Source: an uncultured Pelagibacteraceae bacterium | GTDB taxonomy: Bacteria; Pseudomonadota; Alphaproteobacteria; Pelagibacterales; Pelagibacteraceae | Direction of reading: 5' to 3' | Length of the DNA: 64,000 nt | Assembly (NCBI GenBank): GCA_902616245.1 | Contig: CACMSB010000001.1 | Location: 248,001-312,000 of the forward strand | Shown: positions 36,865-46,086 of the stretch, one piece after another | Layout of the letters: each line of letters begins with the position of its first letter | Numbering within the stretch: the stretch's first letter is position 1 | The notes under the pieces: model-generated | What the model saw: only the letters and a program-made list of their open reading frames with translations | Database searches by the model: none | Told to the model about the DNA's origin: nothing | Translations under genes and position numbers: made by a program

Positions 36865-37350
36865 ATGAAGATTTTAATTAAAACTTTAATAATTTCATTT
36901 CTTACTGTCTCAATTTCTAATGCAGAAAATAAATGGAGTTTTTACACTGGTATGTTCGATTTCAGCGATGATGGTAAGAGAGCAAATCTATTTGGTGCAG
37001 AATATATAAATTTTAATGCTAGCAAAGATATTTTCTTAGGAAATGTTCAGCCTGTTACAGGGGCAATGATAACAGCTGATGATGCATTATATATTTATAC
37101 AGGTTATCAATTAAATCAAAAATCTAATTCAACTACTTTCTCTCCTAGTTTTGCGATTGGATATTACGACGAAGGAGATGGCAAGGATTTAGGTCACGAA
37201 ATTGAATTTAAGACACAAATACAGATATTATTTGACATTTCGTCTAATTCTGAATTGGGTATTTCTTATAATCATATTTCTAATGCGAGTCTTGGAGATA
37301 AAAATCCTGGGGCAAATAGTTATATGTTTAATTTTACAAAAAAATTTTAA
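36865..37350 (+). CDS. PagL-like lipid A deacylase / acyloxyacyl hydrolase family
   Basis: A 161-residue protein with signal peptide (about 1-20) and an amphipathic beta-barrel pattern ending in Phe, as outer-membrane proteins do. The catalytic His and Ser of PagL align with H137 and S139 in YNHISNASLG, followed by KNPGANSY. PagL removes the 3-O-acyl chain of lipid A at the outer membrane. It follows ccmH after 14 bases and may ride on the ccm transcript. Confidence 0.75.
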   Translation: MKILIKTLIISFLTVSISNAENKWSFYTGMFDFSDDGKRANLFGAEYINFNASKDIFLGNVQPVTGAMITADDALYIYTGYQLNQKSNSTTFSPSFAIGYYDEGDGKDLGHEIEFKTQIQILFDISSNSELGISYNHISNASLGDKNPGANSYMFNFTKKF

Positions 37351-37358
37351 CTTAAGAT

Positions 37359-38513
37359 ATGAGATTAAAAGATTGTCATAACTTTTATGACTTTAGAAAA
37401 CTGGCAAAACAAAAGCTTCCTTCTCCAATATTTCATTATATTGATGGGGCTGCGGATGATGAAATAACTTACGCAAGAAATAGTAGTGCATTTAATGACG
37501 TTGACTTAGTTCCAAATGTCTTAAGAGGTGTTGAAAATGTGGATTTGTCGACAACTATTTTTGGAAAAAAACTAGATTTACCTTTTTATTGTTCTCCAAC
37601 AGCTCTGCAAAGGCTATTCCACTACGAAGGAGAAAGAGCGGTTGGAAAAGCTGCAAAGAAGTTTAATACTATGTTTGGTGTTTCGGCATTGGCTACAGTC
37701 AGTGTTGAGGAAATTTCATCTTTAATAGACACACCAAAAATGTTTCAATTTTATTTCCATAAAGACAGAGGATTAAATGACTCTTGTTTAGAACGAGCAA
37801 AAGCAGCAAAATTTGATGTGATGGCTTTAACTGTTGATACGATAACAGGAGGAAATCGTGAAAGAGATTTAAGAACTGGATTTACATCACCTCCAAAATT
37901 AACACTTTCGAGTTTGTTTAGTTTTGCTACAAAACCAATGTGGGGAATAAATTATTTAACCAAAGGAAAATTTGAACTACCACATCTTCAAGATTTCGTT
38001 AAAGAAGGCACTGACACAAATACTTCAATTGGTAATTATTTTTCTACTATGTTGGATCAATCTATGAACTGGGACGACGCTGAAAAATTGTGTTCTCAGT
38101 GGGGTGGCCATTTTGCGCTTAAGGGTGTTATGAGTGTTGAAGATGCAAAAAGAGCGGTTGATATCGGATGCACTGGTATAATGGTATCAAATCATGGAGG
38201 AAGACAACTTGATGGATCCAGATCACCTTTCGATCAATTAGCTGAAATTGTTGATGCAGTTGGTGATAAGTTAGATGTTATTTGTGAAGGTGGATTTCAA
38301 AGAGGAACTCATATGTTAAAAGCTTTATCTATGGGTGCAAAAGCTTGTGCGGGTGGAAGATTATATCTTTATGCTTTAGCTGCAGCAGGTCAAGAAGGTG
38401 TTGAGAGAGCACTTAACTTATATAAAACTGAATTAGTAAGAGACATGAAATTAATGGGCTGCACAAAGATCAGCGATCTTAATCGAAATAATTTAAGATT
38501 CCGAAATGCATGA
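37359..38513 (+). CDS. FMN-dependent L-2-hydroxyacid dehydrogenase, copy 1
   Basis: A 384-residue member of the LldD / glycolate oxidase family. Active-site residues seen are Tyr in FHYIDGAADDE, Tyr in FQFYFHKDR, Lys in FALKGVMSVEDA, and the His-Arg pair in SNHGGRQLDGSR. FMN phosphate-binding sequences GGFQRG and AGGRLYLYAL follow. It oxidises an L-2-hydroxyacid, passing electrons to quinone or oxygen; lactate or glycolate are likely but unproven. Tandem paralogue of the next gene, overlapping it by 4 bases. Confidence 0.9.
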   Translation: MRLKDCHNFYDFRKLAKQKLPSPIFHYIDGAADDEITYARNSSAFNDVDLVPNVLRGVENVDLSTTIFGKKLDLPFYCSPTALQRLFHYEGERAVGKAAKKFNTMFGVSALATVSVEEISSLIDTPKMFQFYFHKDRGLNDSCLERAKAAKFDVMALTVDTITGGNRERDLRTGFTSPPKLTLSSLFSFATKPMWGINYLTKGKFELPHLQDFVKEGTDTNTSIGNYFSTMLDQSMNWDDAEKLCSQWGGHFALKGVMSVEDAKRAVDIGCTGIMVSNHGGRQLDGSRSPFDQLAEIVDAVGDKLDVICEGGFQRGTHMLKALSMGAKACAGGRLYLYALAAAGQEGVERALNLYKTELVRDMKLMGCTKISDLNRNNLRFRNA

Positions 38514-39661
38514 GTTTGAAGAATTGTTATAATTTTGAAGATTTTAGAAAGCTAGCCAAAAAAAAACTTCCAGCTCCAATTTTTCATTACATTGATGGTG
38601 GTGCAGATGATGAAACCACTTTAAAAAGAAATACAAATTCATTTGATGATTGTGACTTAATCCCTAATATTCTTAGAAGCGTAGGAGAACCAGATTTATC
38701 AACCACAGTTTTTGGTAGAAAAATAGATATGCCAATTTTTTTATCACCTACTGCTATGCAAAGTTTATATCATCCTGATGGAGATAAAGCTTCAGCTAGA
38801 GCTGCAGAAAAATTTGGCACAATGTATAGCATGTCAACAATGGCTTCATTTTCGATTGAAGAAATTGCTAACATATCAAGTGGACCAAAATTATTTCAAC
38901 TTTATATCCATAAAGATAAATCATTTACTGATGATTTGATTGATAGGTGTAAAAGAGCAAACTTTGACGGTTTATGTTTAACTGTTGATACTTTGGTTGC
39001 GGGAAATAGAGAAAGAGATCACAGAACTGGTTTTACAACTCCTCCTAAATTCACATTAGAAAGTATAATGAATTTCGCGATGAGACCAGGATGGTTATTC
39101 AGATATTTTACGAATAAGAAATTTGAACTTGCAAATATTAAACATAAAACTGACAAGGGAACTAACATTACAAAATCCGTAATAGACTATGTTAATGAAC
39201 AGTATGATCCACAAATGAATTGGGAAGATGCAGAATACTGTATAAAAAAGTGGGACGGACCTTTTGCCTTGAAGGGTGTAATGTCTGTAGAGGATGCAAA
39301 GAGAGCAGTTGATATTGGTTGTACAGCAATAATAATATCAAATCATGGAGGAAGACAACTTGATGGATCTAGAACTCCTTTTGATCAACTAAAGGCTATT
39401 TCAGATGCTGTGGGTGATAAACTTGAGATAATTTTAGATGGAGGTGTTAGACGGGGAACTCATGTTCTCAAGGCTTTAGCTGCAGGTGCTACAGCTTGTA
39501 GTTTTGGTAAAGCTTTTTTGTTCAGTTTAGGAGCAGGTGGTCAGCAAGGAGTAGAGAGGCTGCTTCAAAATATGCACGATGAAATTAGAAGAAATATGAT
39601 CCTTATGGGCTGCAAAAGTGTAAAAGAGTTAGATAGATCAAAGATAATTTACCGAAATTAA
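38510..39661 (+). CDS. FMN-dependent L-2-hydroxyacid dehydrogenase, copy 2
   Basis: A 383-residue paralogue of the preceding gene, similar along its whole length. All catalytic positions are kept (FHYIDGGADDE, FQLYIHKDK, FALKGVMSVEDA, SNHGGRQLDGSR, then ILDGGVRRGTH). Differences cluster in the loop around residues 180-230, which in this family shapes the substrate pocket and any membrane contact. This suggests the two copies differ in substrate. A 34-base stretch is identical between the copies. Confidence 0.9.
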   Translation: MSLKNCYNFEDFRKLAKKKLPAPIFHYIDGGADDETTLKRNTNSFDDCDLIPNILRSVGEPDLSTTVFGRKIDMPIFLSPTAMQSLYHPDGDKASARAAEKFGTMYSMSTMASFSIEEIANISSGPKLFQLYIHKDKSFTDDLIDRCKRANFDGLCLTVDTLVAGNRERDHRTGFTTPPKFTLESIMNFAMRPGWLFRYFTNKKFELANIKHKTDKGTNITKSVIDYVNEQYDPQMNWEDAEYCIKKWDGPFALKGVMSVEDAKRAVDIGCTAIIISNHGGRQLDGSRTPFDQLKAISDAVGDKLEIILDGGVRRGTHVLKALAAGATACSFGKAFLFSLGAGGQQGVERLLQNMHDEIRRNMILMGCKSVKELDRSKIIYRN

Positions 39662-39750
39662 ATATTTTTTATAAATAATTTTTATTATTATTTTCACTTT
39701 AAATAAATAGACATGAAGTTGCTTTTCAGTTAGTTTGTCGACGAAAAATT

Positions 39751-40920
39751 ATGATTGAATTAGCAAAAGCATTAGATCGTTTAGGAACTGAAAGTGCATT
39801 TTCTGTTTTAGCAGAAGCAAAAAAATTAGAAGCACAAGGCAAACCTATGATTCATTTAGGTCTAGGACAACCTGACTTTAAAACTCCAAAACATGTAGTT
39901 GAAGCTGCAAAAAAAGCTCTAGATGATGGTCATCATGGTTATGTTTTATCAAATGGAATTCCAGAATGTAGAGAAGCTGTCGCAAGATGGGTCAAGAGAC
40001 TTTATAGTGCTGATATTGATCCAAATAGAGTTTTAATAATGCCAGGTGGTAAACCTACAATGTATTATGCAATTACTTGTTATGGTGAACCAGGTGTTGA
40101 GATAATTCATCCTACTCCAGCTTTTCCAATTTATGAGTCAATGATTAACTACTCTGGAGCAAAAGCTGTTCCATACGACTTAACTGAGGATAAAGACTTA
40201 AAATTTGACCCAGACAAAATTCTATCTTTAATAACTGACAAAACTAGACTTTTAATCTTGATTAATCCAAATAACCCAACTGGAAGTTTTGTTGAAAAAC
40301 CTGCAATTGATTACTTAGCAAAAGAATTAGAAAAACATCCGCAGGTCACAATTTTAAGTGATGAAATTTATAGTAGACAAATTTTTGACTATAAGGAAAT
40401 GCCAACTTTCTTTAACTATCCCAATTTAAGAGACAGATTAATTGTTCTTGAGGGTTGGAGTAAAGCATATTCTATGACTGGATGGAGACTTGGTTGGAGT
40501 TACTGGCCAGAGCATTTGGTTGAACATGTAAACAAACTTTTGATTAATAGTGTATCATGTGTAAATGCAGCAGCTCAATATGCTGGTATAGCTGCATTAG
40601 ATGGTCCTGAAGACTCAATTAAAGATATGTTAGACAAATTTACATTAAGAAGAAATTTAATTCACAAAGGATTAAATGATTTACCAGGAGTTGAGTGTAG
40701 TTTGCCAGGAGGAGCTTTCTATGCTTTTCCAAATATAAAAGGGACTGGCATGAATGGATCTGAGTTTTGTAAAAAAGCTATGCATGAAGCTGGAGTAGCG
40801 ATTGTTCCTGGAACTGCGTTTGGTAAAACTTGTAATGATTATGTTAGATTTAGTTTTGCTGCATCTAGAGATAATATAATGCAAGCCTTGGAAAACATAG
40901 GCAAGATGCTTTCTAAATAA
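39751..40920 (+). CDS. Class I PLP-dependent aminotransferase
   Basis: A 389-residue fold-type I aminotransferase of the aspartate-aminotransferase branch. LGLGQPDFKTPKHVVEA, the PLP-contact INPNNPTGSF, the Schiff-base K238 in GWSKAYSMTGWRLGW and the carboxylate-binding Arg in YVRFSFA are all present. The substrate pair is not determined. Given neighbours that make 2-oxo acids from hydroxyacids, it may aminate such products. An 89-base gap separates it from the dehydrogenases. Confidence 0.9.
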   Translation: MIELAKALDRLGTESAFSVLAEAKKLEAQGKPMIHLGLGQPDFKTPKHVVEAAKKALDDGHHGYVLSNGIPECREAVARWVKRLYSADIDPNRVLIMPGGKPTMYYAITCYGEPGVEIIHPTPAFPIYESMINYSGAKAVPYDLTEDKDLKFDPDKILSLITDKTRLLILINPNNPTGSFVEKPAIDYLAKELEKHPQVTILSDEIYSRQIFDYKEMPTFFNYPNLRDRLIVLEGWSKAYSMTGWRLGWSYWPEHLVEHVNKLLINSVSCVNAAAQYAGIAALDGPEDSIKDMLDKFTLRRNLIHKGLNDLPGVECSLPGGAFYAFPNIKGTGMNGSEFCKKAMHEAGVAIVPGTAFGKTCNDYVRFSFAASRDNIMQALENIGKMLSK

Positions 40921-40957
40921 ACTGTATTTTTAACTAATATTTTTGTATTATTAAATA

Positions 40958-42331
40958 ATGAATGAAACTGTCCAAGCAGAATTAAAAAAGATATTTAACG
41001 GGAGATTTTCCACATCCGAGTCTACTCGTGCAAATTATGCAAGAGGAGAAGATACTTATAATCCAATATTATCTAAGGCAGTTGTATTTCCAGAAACTAA
41101 TGAAGAAGTTTCAAAAATCCTAAAAATTTGTAACGAGCATAAAATTCCTGTGGTTCCATTTGGAACCGGCACTTCTCTTGAAGGTCATGTTGTTGGAAAT
41201 CAAAATGGTATTACAATTTCTCTAGAAAAAATGAATAAAGTTTTAAGCGTAAATGCTGAGGATTTTGATTGCAGAGTACAAGCAAATGTAACAAGAAAGC
41301 AATTAAATGAGTATTTAAGAGAAGATGGTGTATTTTTTCCAATAGACCCTGGTGCAGATGCTGCACTCGGTGGAATGGCATCTACTTCAGCTTCAGGAAC
41401 GATGGCAGTTAAATATGGAACAATGAGAACTGTTATTTCTGGTTTAACAGTTGTTTTACCAAATGGAGACATAATTAAAACTGGTGCAAGAACTAAAAAA
41501 ACTTCTGCGGGATATAACTTAACTAATTTGTTTATTGGATCTGAGGGAACATTAGGAATTATTACAGAAGTTCAATTAAGACTATCACCAATACCTGAAA
41601 GCATAATGAGCGCAGTTTGCTATTTTCCAGATTTAGACTCAGCAGTAAAGACAGCGCAAGAAGTTATTCAGTATGGTGTTCCAATTGCAAGAATTGAAAT
41701 GTTAAACAAAGATCAAATGGAAATTAGCATTAAATATTCAAAGCTAGAAAACATTAAAGCATCACCAACTTTATTCTTTGAATTTCATGGAAGTGAGCTA
41801 TCGAACAATGAGTCTATAAAAATTGTAGAAGAATTATCAAAAAATAATGGCGGAAGTGATTTTCAATGGGCATCTTCTCCGGAAGAACAAAAAATATTAT
41901 GGAAAGCAAGGCATGATGTTTACTATTCAGTAAAAGCTTTAGGTCATGATATGAAAGTTTACTCTACAGATGTTTGTGTACCAATTTCCAAGTTAGTTGA
42001 GTGTATTTCATGGGCAGAAAAGGAAGTTAAAAAGTTAGGTCTAACTGCACCGATGGTTGGTCATGTCGGAGACGGAAATTTTCATTCTATAATATTGTAT
42101 GATCCTGATGATGAAGAAAAACAAAAAAAAATTAGGCAGTACAGCGATGATTTAATCAACAAAGCTTTAGAATTAGAGGGAACAATTACAGGAGAACATG
42201 GAATTGGTCTTCAAAAAAAACATTATTTATTAAGAGAGCACCCAGACAATTTGCCAGTGATGAAAGCTATTAAGAGAAGTATTGATATAAACAATATCAT
42301 GAATCCTGGTAAGGTTTTTGATCTAAATTAA
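40958..42331 (+). CDS. FAD-linked D-lactate/glycolate-type dehydrogenase
   Basis: A 457-residue GlcD/LDHD-type flavoprotein. The FAD domain shows VVPFGTGTSLEGHVVG, FFPIDPGADAALGGMASTSASGTMAVKYG and GSEGTLGIITE; the C-terminal cap has MVGHVGDGNFHSI with metal-binding His, and TGEHGIGLQKK. It is closest in pattern to cytochrome-linked D-lactate dehydrogenase rather than to the multi-subunit glycolate oxidase, as no GlcE/GlcF genes are present nearby. Confidence 0.88.
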   Translation: MNETVQAELKKIFNGRFSTSESTRANYARGEDTYNPILSKAVVFPETNEEVSKILKICNEHKIPVVPFGTGTSLEGHVVGNQNGITISLEKMNKVLSVNAEDFDCRVQANVTRKQLNEYLREDGVFFPIDPGADAALGGMASTSASGTMAVKYGTMRTVISGLTVVLPNGDIIKTGARTKKTSAGYNLTNLFIGSEGTLGIITEVQLRLSPIPESIMSAVCYFPDLDSAVKTAQEVIQYGVPIARIEMLNKDQMEISIKYSKLENIKASPTLFFEFHGSELSNNESIKIVEELSKNNGGSDFQWASSPEEQKILWKARHDVYYSVKALGHDMKVYSTDVCVPISKLVECISWAEKEVKKLGLTAPMVGHVGDGNFHSIILYDPDDEEKQKKIRQYSDDLINKALELEGTITGEHGIGLQKKHYLLREHPDNLPVMKAIKRSIDINNIMNPGKVFDLN

Positions 42332-42342
42332 TTCAAAACAAA

Positions 42343-43296
42343 ATGAAAAAAATTTTAATCACGAGAAGGCTTTTAAGATCTTGTGAGGATAAAGCTAAAG
42401 AATTATTTGATGCTAACTTAAATTTAAATGATGAACTCTACTCTCAAAAGAAGCTAATAGAGATGAGCACAGGCTGTGATGGTATTTTATCGGCTTTGAC
42501 AGATAAGCTCGATTCAGAAACAATTAATCAATTACCTGAGAGTGTAAAAATTATATCAAATTTTGCTGTAGGTTTTGGAAATATAGATTTGGAAGCTGCA
42601 AAGAAAAGAGGGATTGCAGTAACAAACACACCAGATGTTTTAACTGATGCTACTGCAGAAATTGGGGTTTTGTTGATATTAGGTGCATGCAGAAGAGCAT
42701 CTGAAGGAATTGAAAAAGCTAGAGAAGGTGGCTGGGTTTGGTCAGCAGATATGTTGATTGGTAAACAATTAACGGGCACTAGACTTGGAATACTTGGCAT
42801 GGGTAGAATTGGTCAAAAAATAGCAAAAATAGCTAAATCTTTAGGTATGATAATTCATTATCACAATCGTTCAAAATTAAGCGAAGAAAAAGAACAAGGC
42901 GCAACTTACCACGATAACTTAAATGATTTGATGAAAGTCTCTGATGTACTTTCGGTATGTTGTCCTGCATCTAAAGAGACAATAAATTTAATCAATAAAG
43001 ATACACTAGAACTATTACCAAAAGGTGCAGTTGTGACTAATGTTGCAAGAGGAGATATTATTGAGGATGAAGCTTTAATAGATGCTTTAGAAAGAAGAAA
43101 AGTTTATGCAGTTGGGCTAGATGTATACAAAAATGAACCAAATTTAAATCCAGGATATCTTAAACACAAAAGTGCTTTTATTCTTCCTCATTTGGGTAGC
43201 GCAACTAAAGAAACTAGAACCGCAATGGCTAATCTAGCTATAGATAATATTGATGAGTTTTTCAAAACAGGCGGATGCAAAAACAAAGTTAATTAA
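42343..43296 (+). CDS. NAD(P)-dependent D-2-hydroxyacid dehydrogenase
   Basis: A 317-residue member of the D-isomer 2-hydroxyacid dehydrogenase family, near the glyoxylate/hydroxypyruvate reductases. The nucleotide-binding LGILGMGRIGQKIA, the catalytic Arg in NVARGDII, Glu in YKNEPNLNPG and His in LPHLGSATKETR are all in place. Likely reaction is reversible reduction of glyoxylate or hydroxypyruvate. It starts 11 bases after the FAD dehydrogenase. Confidence 0.9.
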   Translation: MKKILITRRLLRSCEDKAKELFDANLNLNDELYSQKKLIEMSTGCDGILSALTDKLDSETINQLPESVKIISNFAVGFGNIDLEAAKKRGIAVTNTPDVLTDATAEIGVLLILGACRRASEGIEKAREGGWVWSADMLIGKQLTGTRLGILGMGRIGQKIAKIAKSLGMIIHYHNRSKLSEEKEQGATYHDNLNDLMKVSDVLSVCCPASKETINLINKDTLELLPKGAVVTNVARGDIIEDEALIDALERRKVYAVGLDVYKNEPNLNPGYLKHKSAFILPHLGSATKETRTAMANLAIDNIDEFFKTGGCKNKVN

Positions 43297-43402
43297 CAAT
43301 CTCAAGTTGTAACTGGTAATTAAAATTATTCTAACTTTCTAGACATATTTTTTATTTCAATTTAAAATTTATTTATAAAAAATAAATTTAGAGAGGAAAA
43401 TA

Positions 43403-44464
43403 ATGAAAGCACAGGTTTTACATAAGTACGATCCAGAAATGAAAGAGGGAACTTGGGTCACAAATCAAGAAATGCCTGATCCAAAAATAGAAAAGGCATC
43501 TGATGTAATAGTTAAAATTGGTGCAGCTGGTGTTTGTAGAACTGATCTACACATAATTGAAGGAGTTTGGAAACATATTCAAGATCCAGACGGAAAACTA
43601 CTTCCTTGCGTTATGGGTCATGAAAATGCTGGTTGGATAGAAGATGTTGGAAAAGACGTTACAGAATTTAAAAAGGGAGATCCAGTAATTTTGCACCCAC
43701 TTATATCTGGAACTGATGGGACGTGTCTTGACTGTAGACGAGGTAACGATATGCACGCTGCTGCTGGAGCTTTCCCAGGGTTAAGTATTAAAGAAGGTGG
43801 ATATTCAGAACTTTTAAAAACAAGTGTGAGAAATTTAATTAAATTGCCAACAGTATTGGCACCTAAAGATGTTGCTCCATTTTCTGATGCTGGTTTAACA
43901 GCTTATAGAGTTGTGAAAAAAGCTACTAGACATTTACTTCCTGGTCAAAGTTGTACAATCATAGGTGCAGGAGGTTTAGGACATATTGCTATTCAATGTT
44001 TAAAAGCAATGTGTGCAGCAGATATAATAATTGTAGAGAAATCAGAAAAAGCTCTTAAACATGCAATGGAGTTGGGCGGAGATCACGGAGTTTTGATTGA
44101 TGGAAACGAAATTGAAAAAGTTCAAGAGTTAACGAAGGGAAAAGGTTCTGAGGCTGTAATAGATTTCGTTGGTGAAAAAGGATCGACTGCAATGGGAATT
44201 CAAATGACTTCAAATGGAGGCTTTTATTATATTGTGGGTTATGGAGAGGAGATCAAATCTTTAGCCGTAGATTTAATAATATCTGAAAAAACAATAGTCG
44301 GAAATTTAGTAGGAACGTGGTCTGAATTATATGAACTCATGGAATTAGCTGATAGAGGAAAAGTCAAGCTATCTATGCAGGAATATAAATTAGATGATGC
44401 TAACAAAGCGCTACATGATCTTAATGATGGAAAAGTCAAAGGTCGTGCAGTGTTAGTTCCATAA
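43403..44464 (+). CDS. Zinc-type alcohol dehydrogenase with incomplete structural zinc site
   Basis: A 353-residue medium-chain dehydrogenase. Catalytic zinc ligands are C45 (VCRTDLH) and H73-E74 (GHENAG), and NAD(P) binding is GAGGLGHIAIQ. Most relatives have four Cys for a structural zinc, but here only C108 and C111 remain, with Ala where the last Cys is expected. A strong ribosome site (GAGAGG) precedes it. It is the first gene of the run ADH, binding protein, two permeases, two ATPases, amidase, so it may oxidise the imported solute. Confidence 0.88.
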   Translation: MKAQVLHKYDPEMKEGTWVTNQEMPDPKIEKASDVIVKIGAAGVCRTDLHIIEGVWKHIQDPDGKLLPCVMGHENAGWIEDVGKDVTEFKKGDPVILHPLISGTDGTCLDCRRGNDMHAAAGAFPGLSIKEGGYSELLKTSVRNLIKLPTVLAPKDVAPFSDAGLTAYRVVKKATRHLLPGQSCTIIGAGGLGHIAIQCLKAMCAADIIIVEKSEKALKHAMELGGDHGVLIDGNEIEKVQELTKGKGSEAVIDFVGEKGSTAMGIQMTSNGGFYYIVGYGEEIKSLAVDLIISEKTIVGNLVGTWSELYELMELADRGKVKLSMQEYKLDDANKALHDLNDGKVKGRAVLVP

Positions 44465-44488
44465 TTAACAACAAAGAGAGGAAAAAAG

Positions 44489-46024
44489 ATGAAGACAATA
44501 AAAACTTGCGTAACCGCTCTAATATCAGCTTTGTTGGTATTTAGTCCTGTTGCGTATGCTGATAAGTGGAGTGATCAGTTTCCACATATCAAAGCAACTG
44601 GGGATATTCCTGGTGATTGTTCTTACGAGTCTATGTCTAAGAAAAACTATAAAGGCAAGACGCTTAAGATTAATACACATGCTGTACCAGTCATGGGAGA
44701 GCCAACAGCTTTACATGCTGAGCAGTTTGCTAAACTTACTGGAGCAAAAGTTGATGTTACTCATACGCCAGCAGGTGACTTGTATGCGAAAGCTATGGTA
44801 CCATTTCAAGCTGGTCAAGCTCCGTATGATATCGTTTTTGGATTTTCAAACTTCATTAACGATTGGAGAAGATACTTAGAGCCAGTTCCAAAGAAATACG
44901 TTGAGATGAAACAAATGAAAGACGTTACTCCGTCTCACATTGGTGTAGCATCTTGGGATGGTGTTATGTATCAGTTTCCGGTTGATGGAGACAGACATTA
45001 TCTAAAATATAGAAAAGATGTAATTGATAATCCTGAGTACCAAAAACAATATAAGGAAGCTACTGGTAAAGAACTAAGAGTTCCTCAAACTTGGAAAGAG
45101 TATGGAGAAATGGCAGCTTACTTTAATAATTGGGACTGGGATGGAGATGGAGAGAAAGAATACGGATCTGCTGAAGTAATGAAAAAAGACGATCTAATGT
45201 ATGCTGCTTTCTATTCAAGATCCGCTGCTTACTCAAAAAATCCTAAAACACCTGGTGGTTTTTTCTTTGATTTAGAAACTATGAAACCACTAATTAACAA
45301 TCCAGGTTTTGTTGAAGCTTTAACTGACTGGGTTGAGGCAACTAAATATGTTCCTCCAGGAGGTATAAATTTTGGTTTAGGTGATGAAATTGGATCATTT
45401 GGTGGAGGACAAACTTTGTTTAGTTTTTCATGGGATGATGCATTCGTTGCCGCTATGCAACCGGATAGTCCAATAAACAATAAAGTTGGTGCTGCACAGT
45501 TACCAGGAGCAATGAAAGTTTGGAATAGAAAAACTAACTCTTGGGATGAAGGCTTTAACCAAGCTCCTTTCTTCGTATGGGGATGGGCAGTTGGAGTAGC
45601 TAAGAAAAGTAAAGAGAAAGAAATGGCTTTCGATTACCTATGTTTCTTTGCTAACGAAGCTAACCACCAAGCAGACATTGGAATTGGTAGATTTGGTGTA
45701 AACCCATTTAGAAATGACGACTTTAAAGTTGATGTATGGACACAAATTGGTTGGGATAAAGATATTGCTCAATCATATGTTGATACTCTTGCACAAATGG
45801 AACAAAGTAAAAATAGAGTATTTCCATTAAGAGTTCCTGGAACTTTTGAGTTTAATGCTGCATTGGCTACTGCCGCCGCAAAAGCATTAGCTGGTCAATT
45901 GTCTCCACAAGCTGCTTTAGACGAAGCTGCTAAACAGTGGGAAGATATACTAAACAGAGTAGGAAAAGATAACGTAAGAAAAGCCTATGCTGTTGGTGTA
46001 GCAATGGAAGATAATAAGCAATAA
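44489..46024 (+). CDS. ABC transporter solute-binding protein, family 1 (sugar/polyol type)
   Basis: A 511-residue periplasmic binding protein with a signal peptide cleaved after about A24 (VAYA). Large CUT1-type binding proteins of this length occur with glycerol/polyol-type transporters. Residues 216-224 form a DxDxDG calcium-like loop. Strong ribosome site AGAGGA, and codon use richer in G/C than its neighbours, both signs of high expression. A hairpin follows the stop codon before the permease genes. The exact solute is unknown. Confidence 0.88.
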   Translation: MKTIKTCVTALISALLVFSPVAYADKWSDQFPHIKATGDIPGDCSYESMSKKNYKGKTLKINTHAVPVMGEPTALHAEQFAKLTGAKVDVTHTPAGDLYAKAMVPFQAGQAPYDIVFGFSNFINDWRRYLEPVPKKYVEMKQMKDVTPSHIGVASWDGVMYQFPVDGDRHYLKYRKDVIDNPEYQKQYKEATGKELRVPQTWKEYGEMAAYFNNWDWDGDGEKEYGSAEVMKKDDLMYAAFYSRSAAYSKNPKTPGGFFFDLETMKPLINNPGFVEALTDWVEATKYVPPGGINFGLGDEIGSFGGGQTLFSFSWDDAFVAAMQPDSPINNKVGAAQLPGAMKVWNRKTNSWDEGFNQAPFFVWGWAVGVAKKSKEKEMAFDYLCFFANEANHQADIGIGRFGVNPFRNDDFKVDVWTQIGWDKDIAQSYVDTLAQMEQSKNRVFPLRVPGTFEFNAALATAAAKALAGQLSPQAALDEAAKQWEDILNRVGKDNVRKAYAVGVAMEDNKQ

Positions 46025-46036
46025 TTTTGTATAACT

Positions 46037-46064
46037 TGTGGCCGTTTTTTAACGGCCACATTTT
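46037..46064 (+). terminator. Hairpin after the ABC binding-protein gene
   Basis: A 10-bp perfect stem (46037-46046 with 46051-46060), loop of four T, followed by only four T. Between a binding-protein gene and its permease genes this usually acts as a partial terminator or mRNA stabiliser, giving excess binding protein. Confidence 0.7.
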
Positions 46065-46086
46065 AAAATAATCCAAAAAAAAAATT

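Noticed and set aside
39662..39750. Possible riboswitch or promoter before the aminotransferase
   Set aside because: 89 AT-rich bases with no stable stem or conserved-looking motif.
43365..43389. 10-bp A/T-only hairpin just before the ADH ribosome site
   Set aside because: All A-T pairs in very AT-rich DNA; expected by chance and weakly stable.
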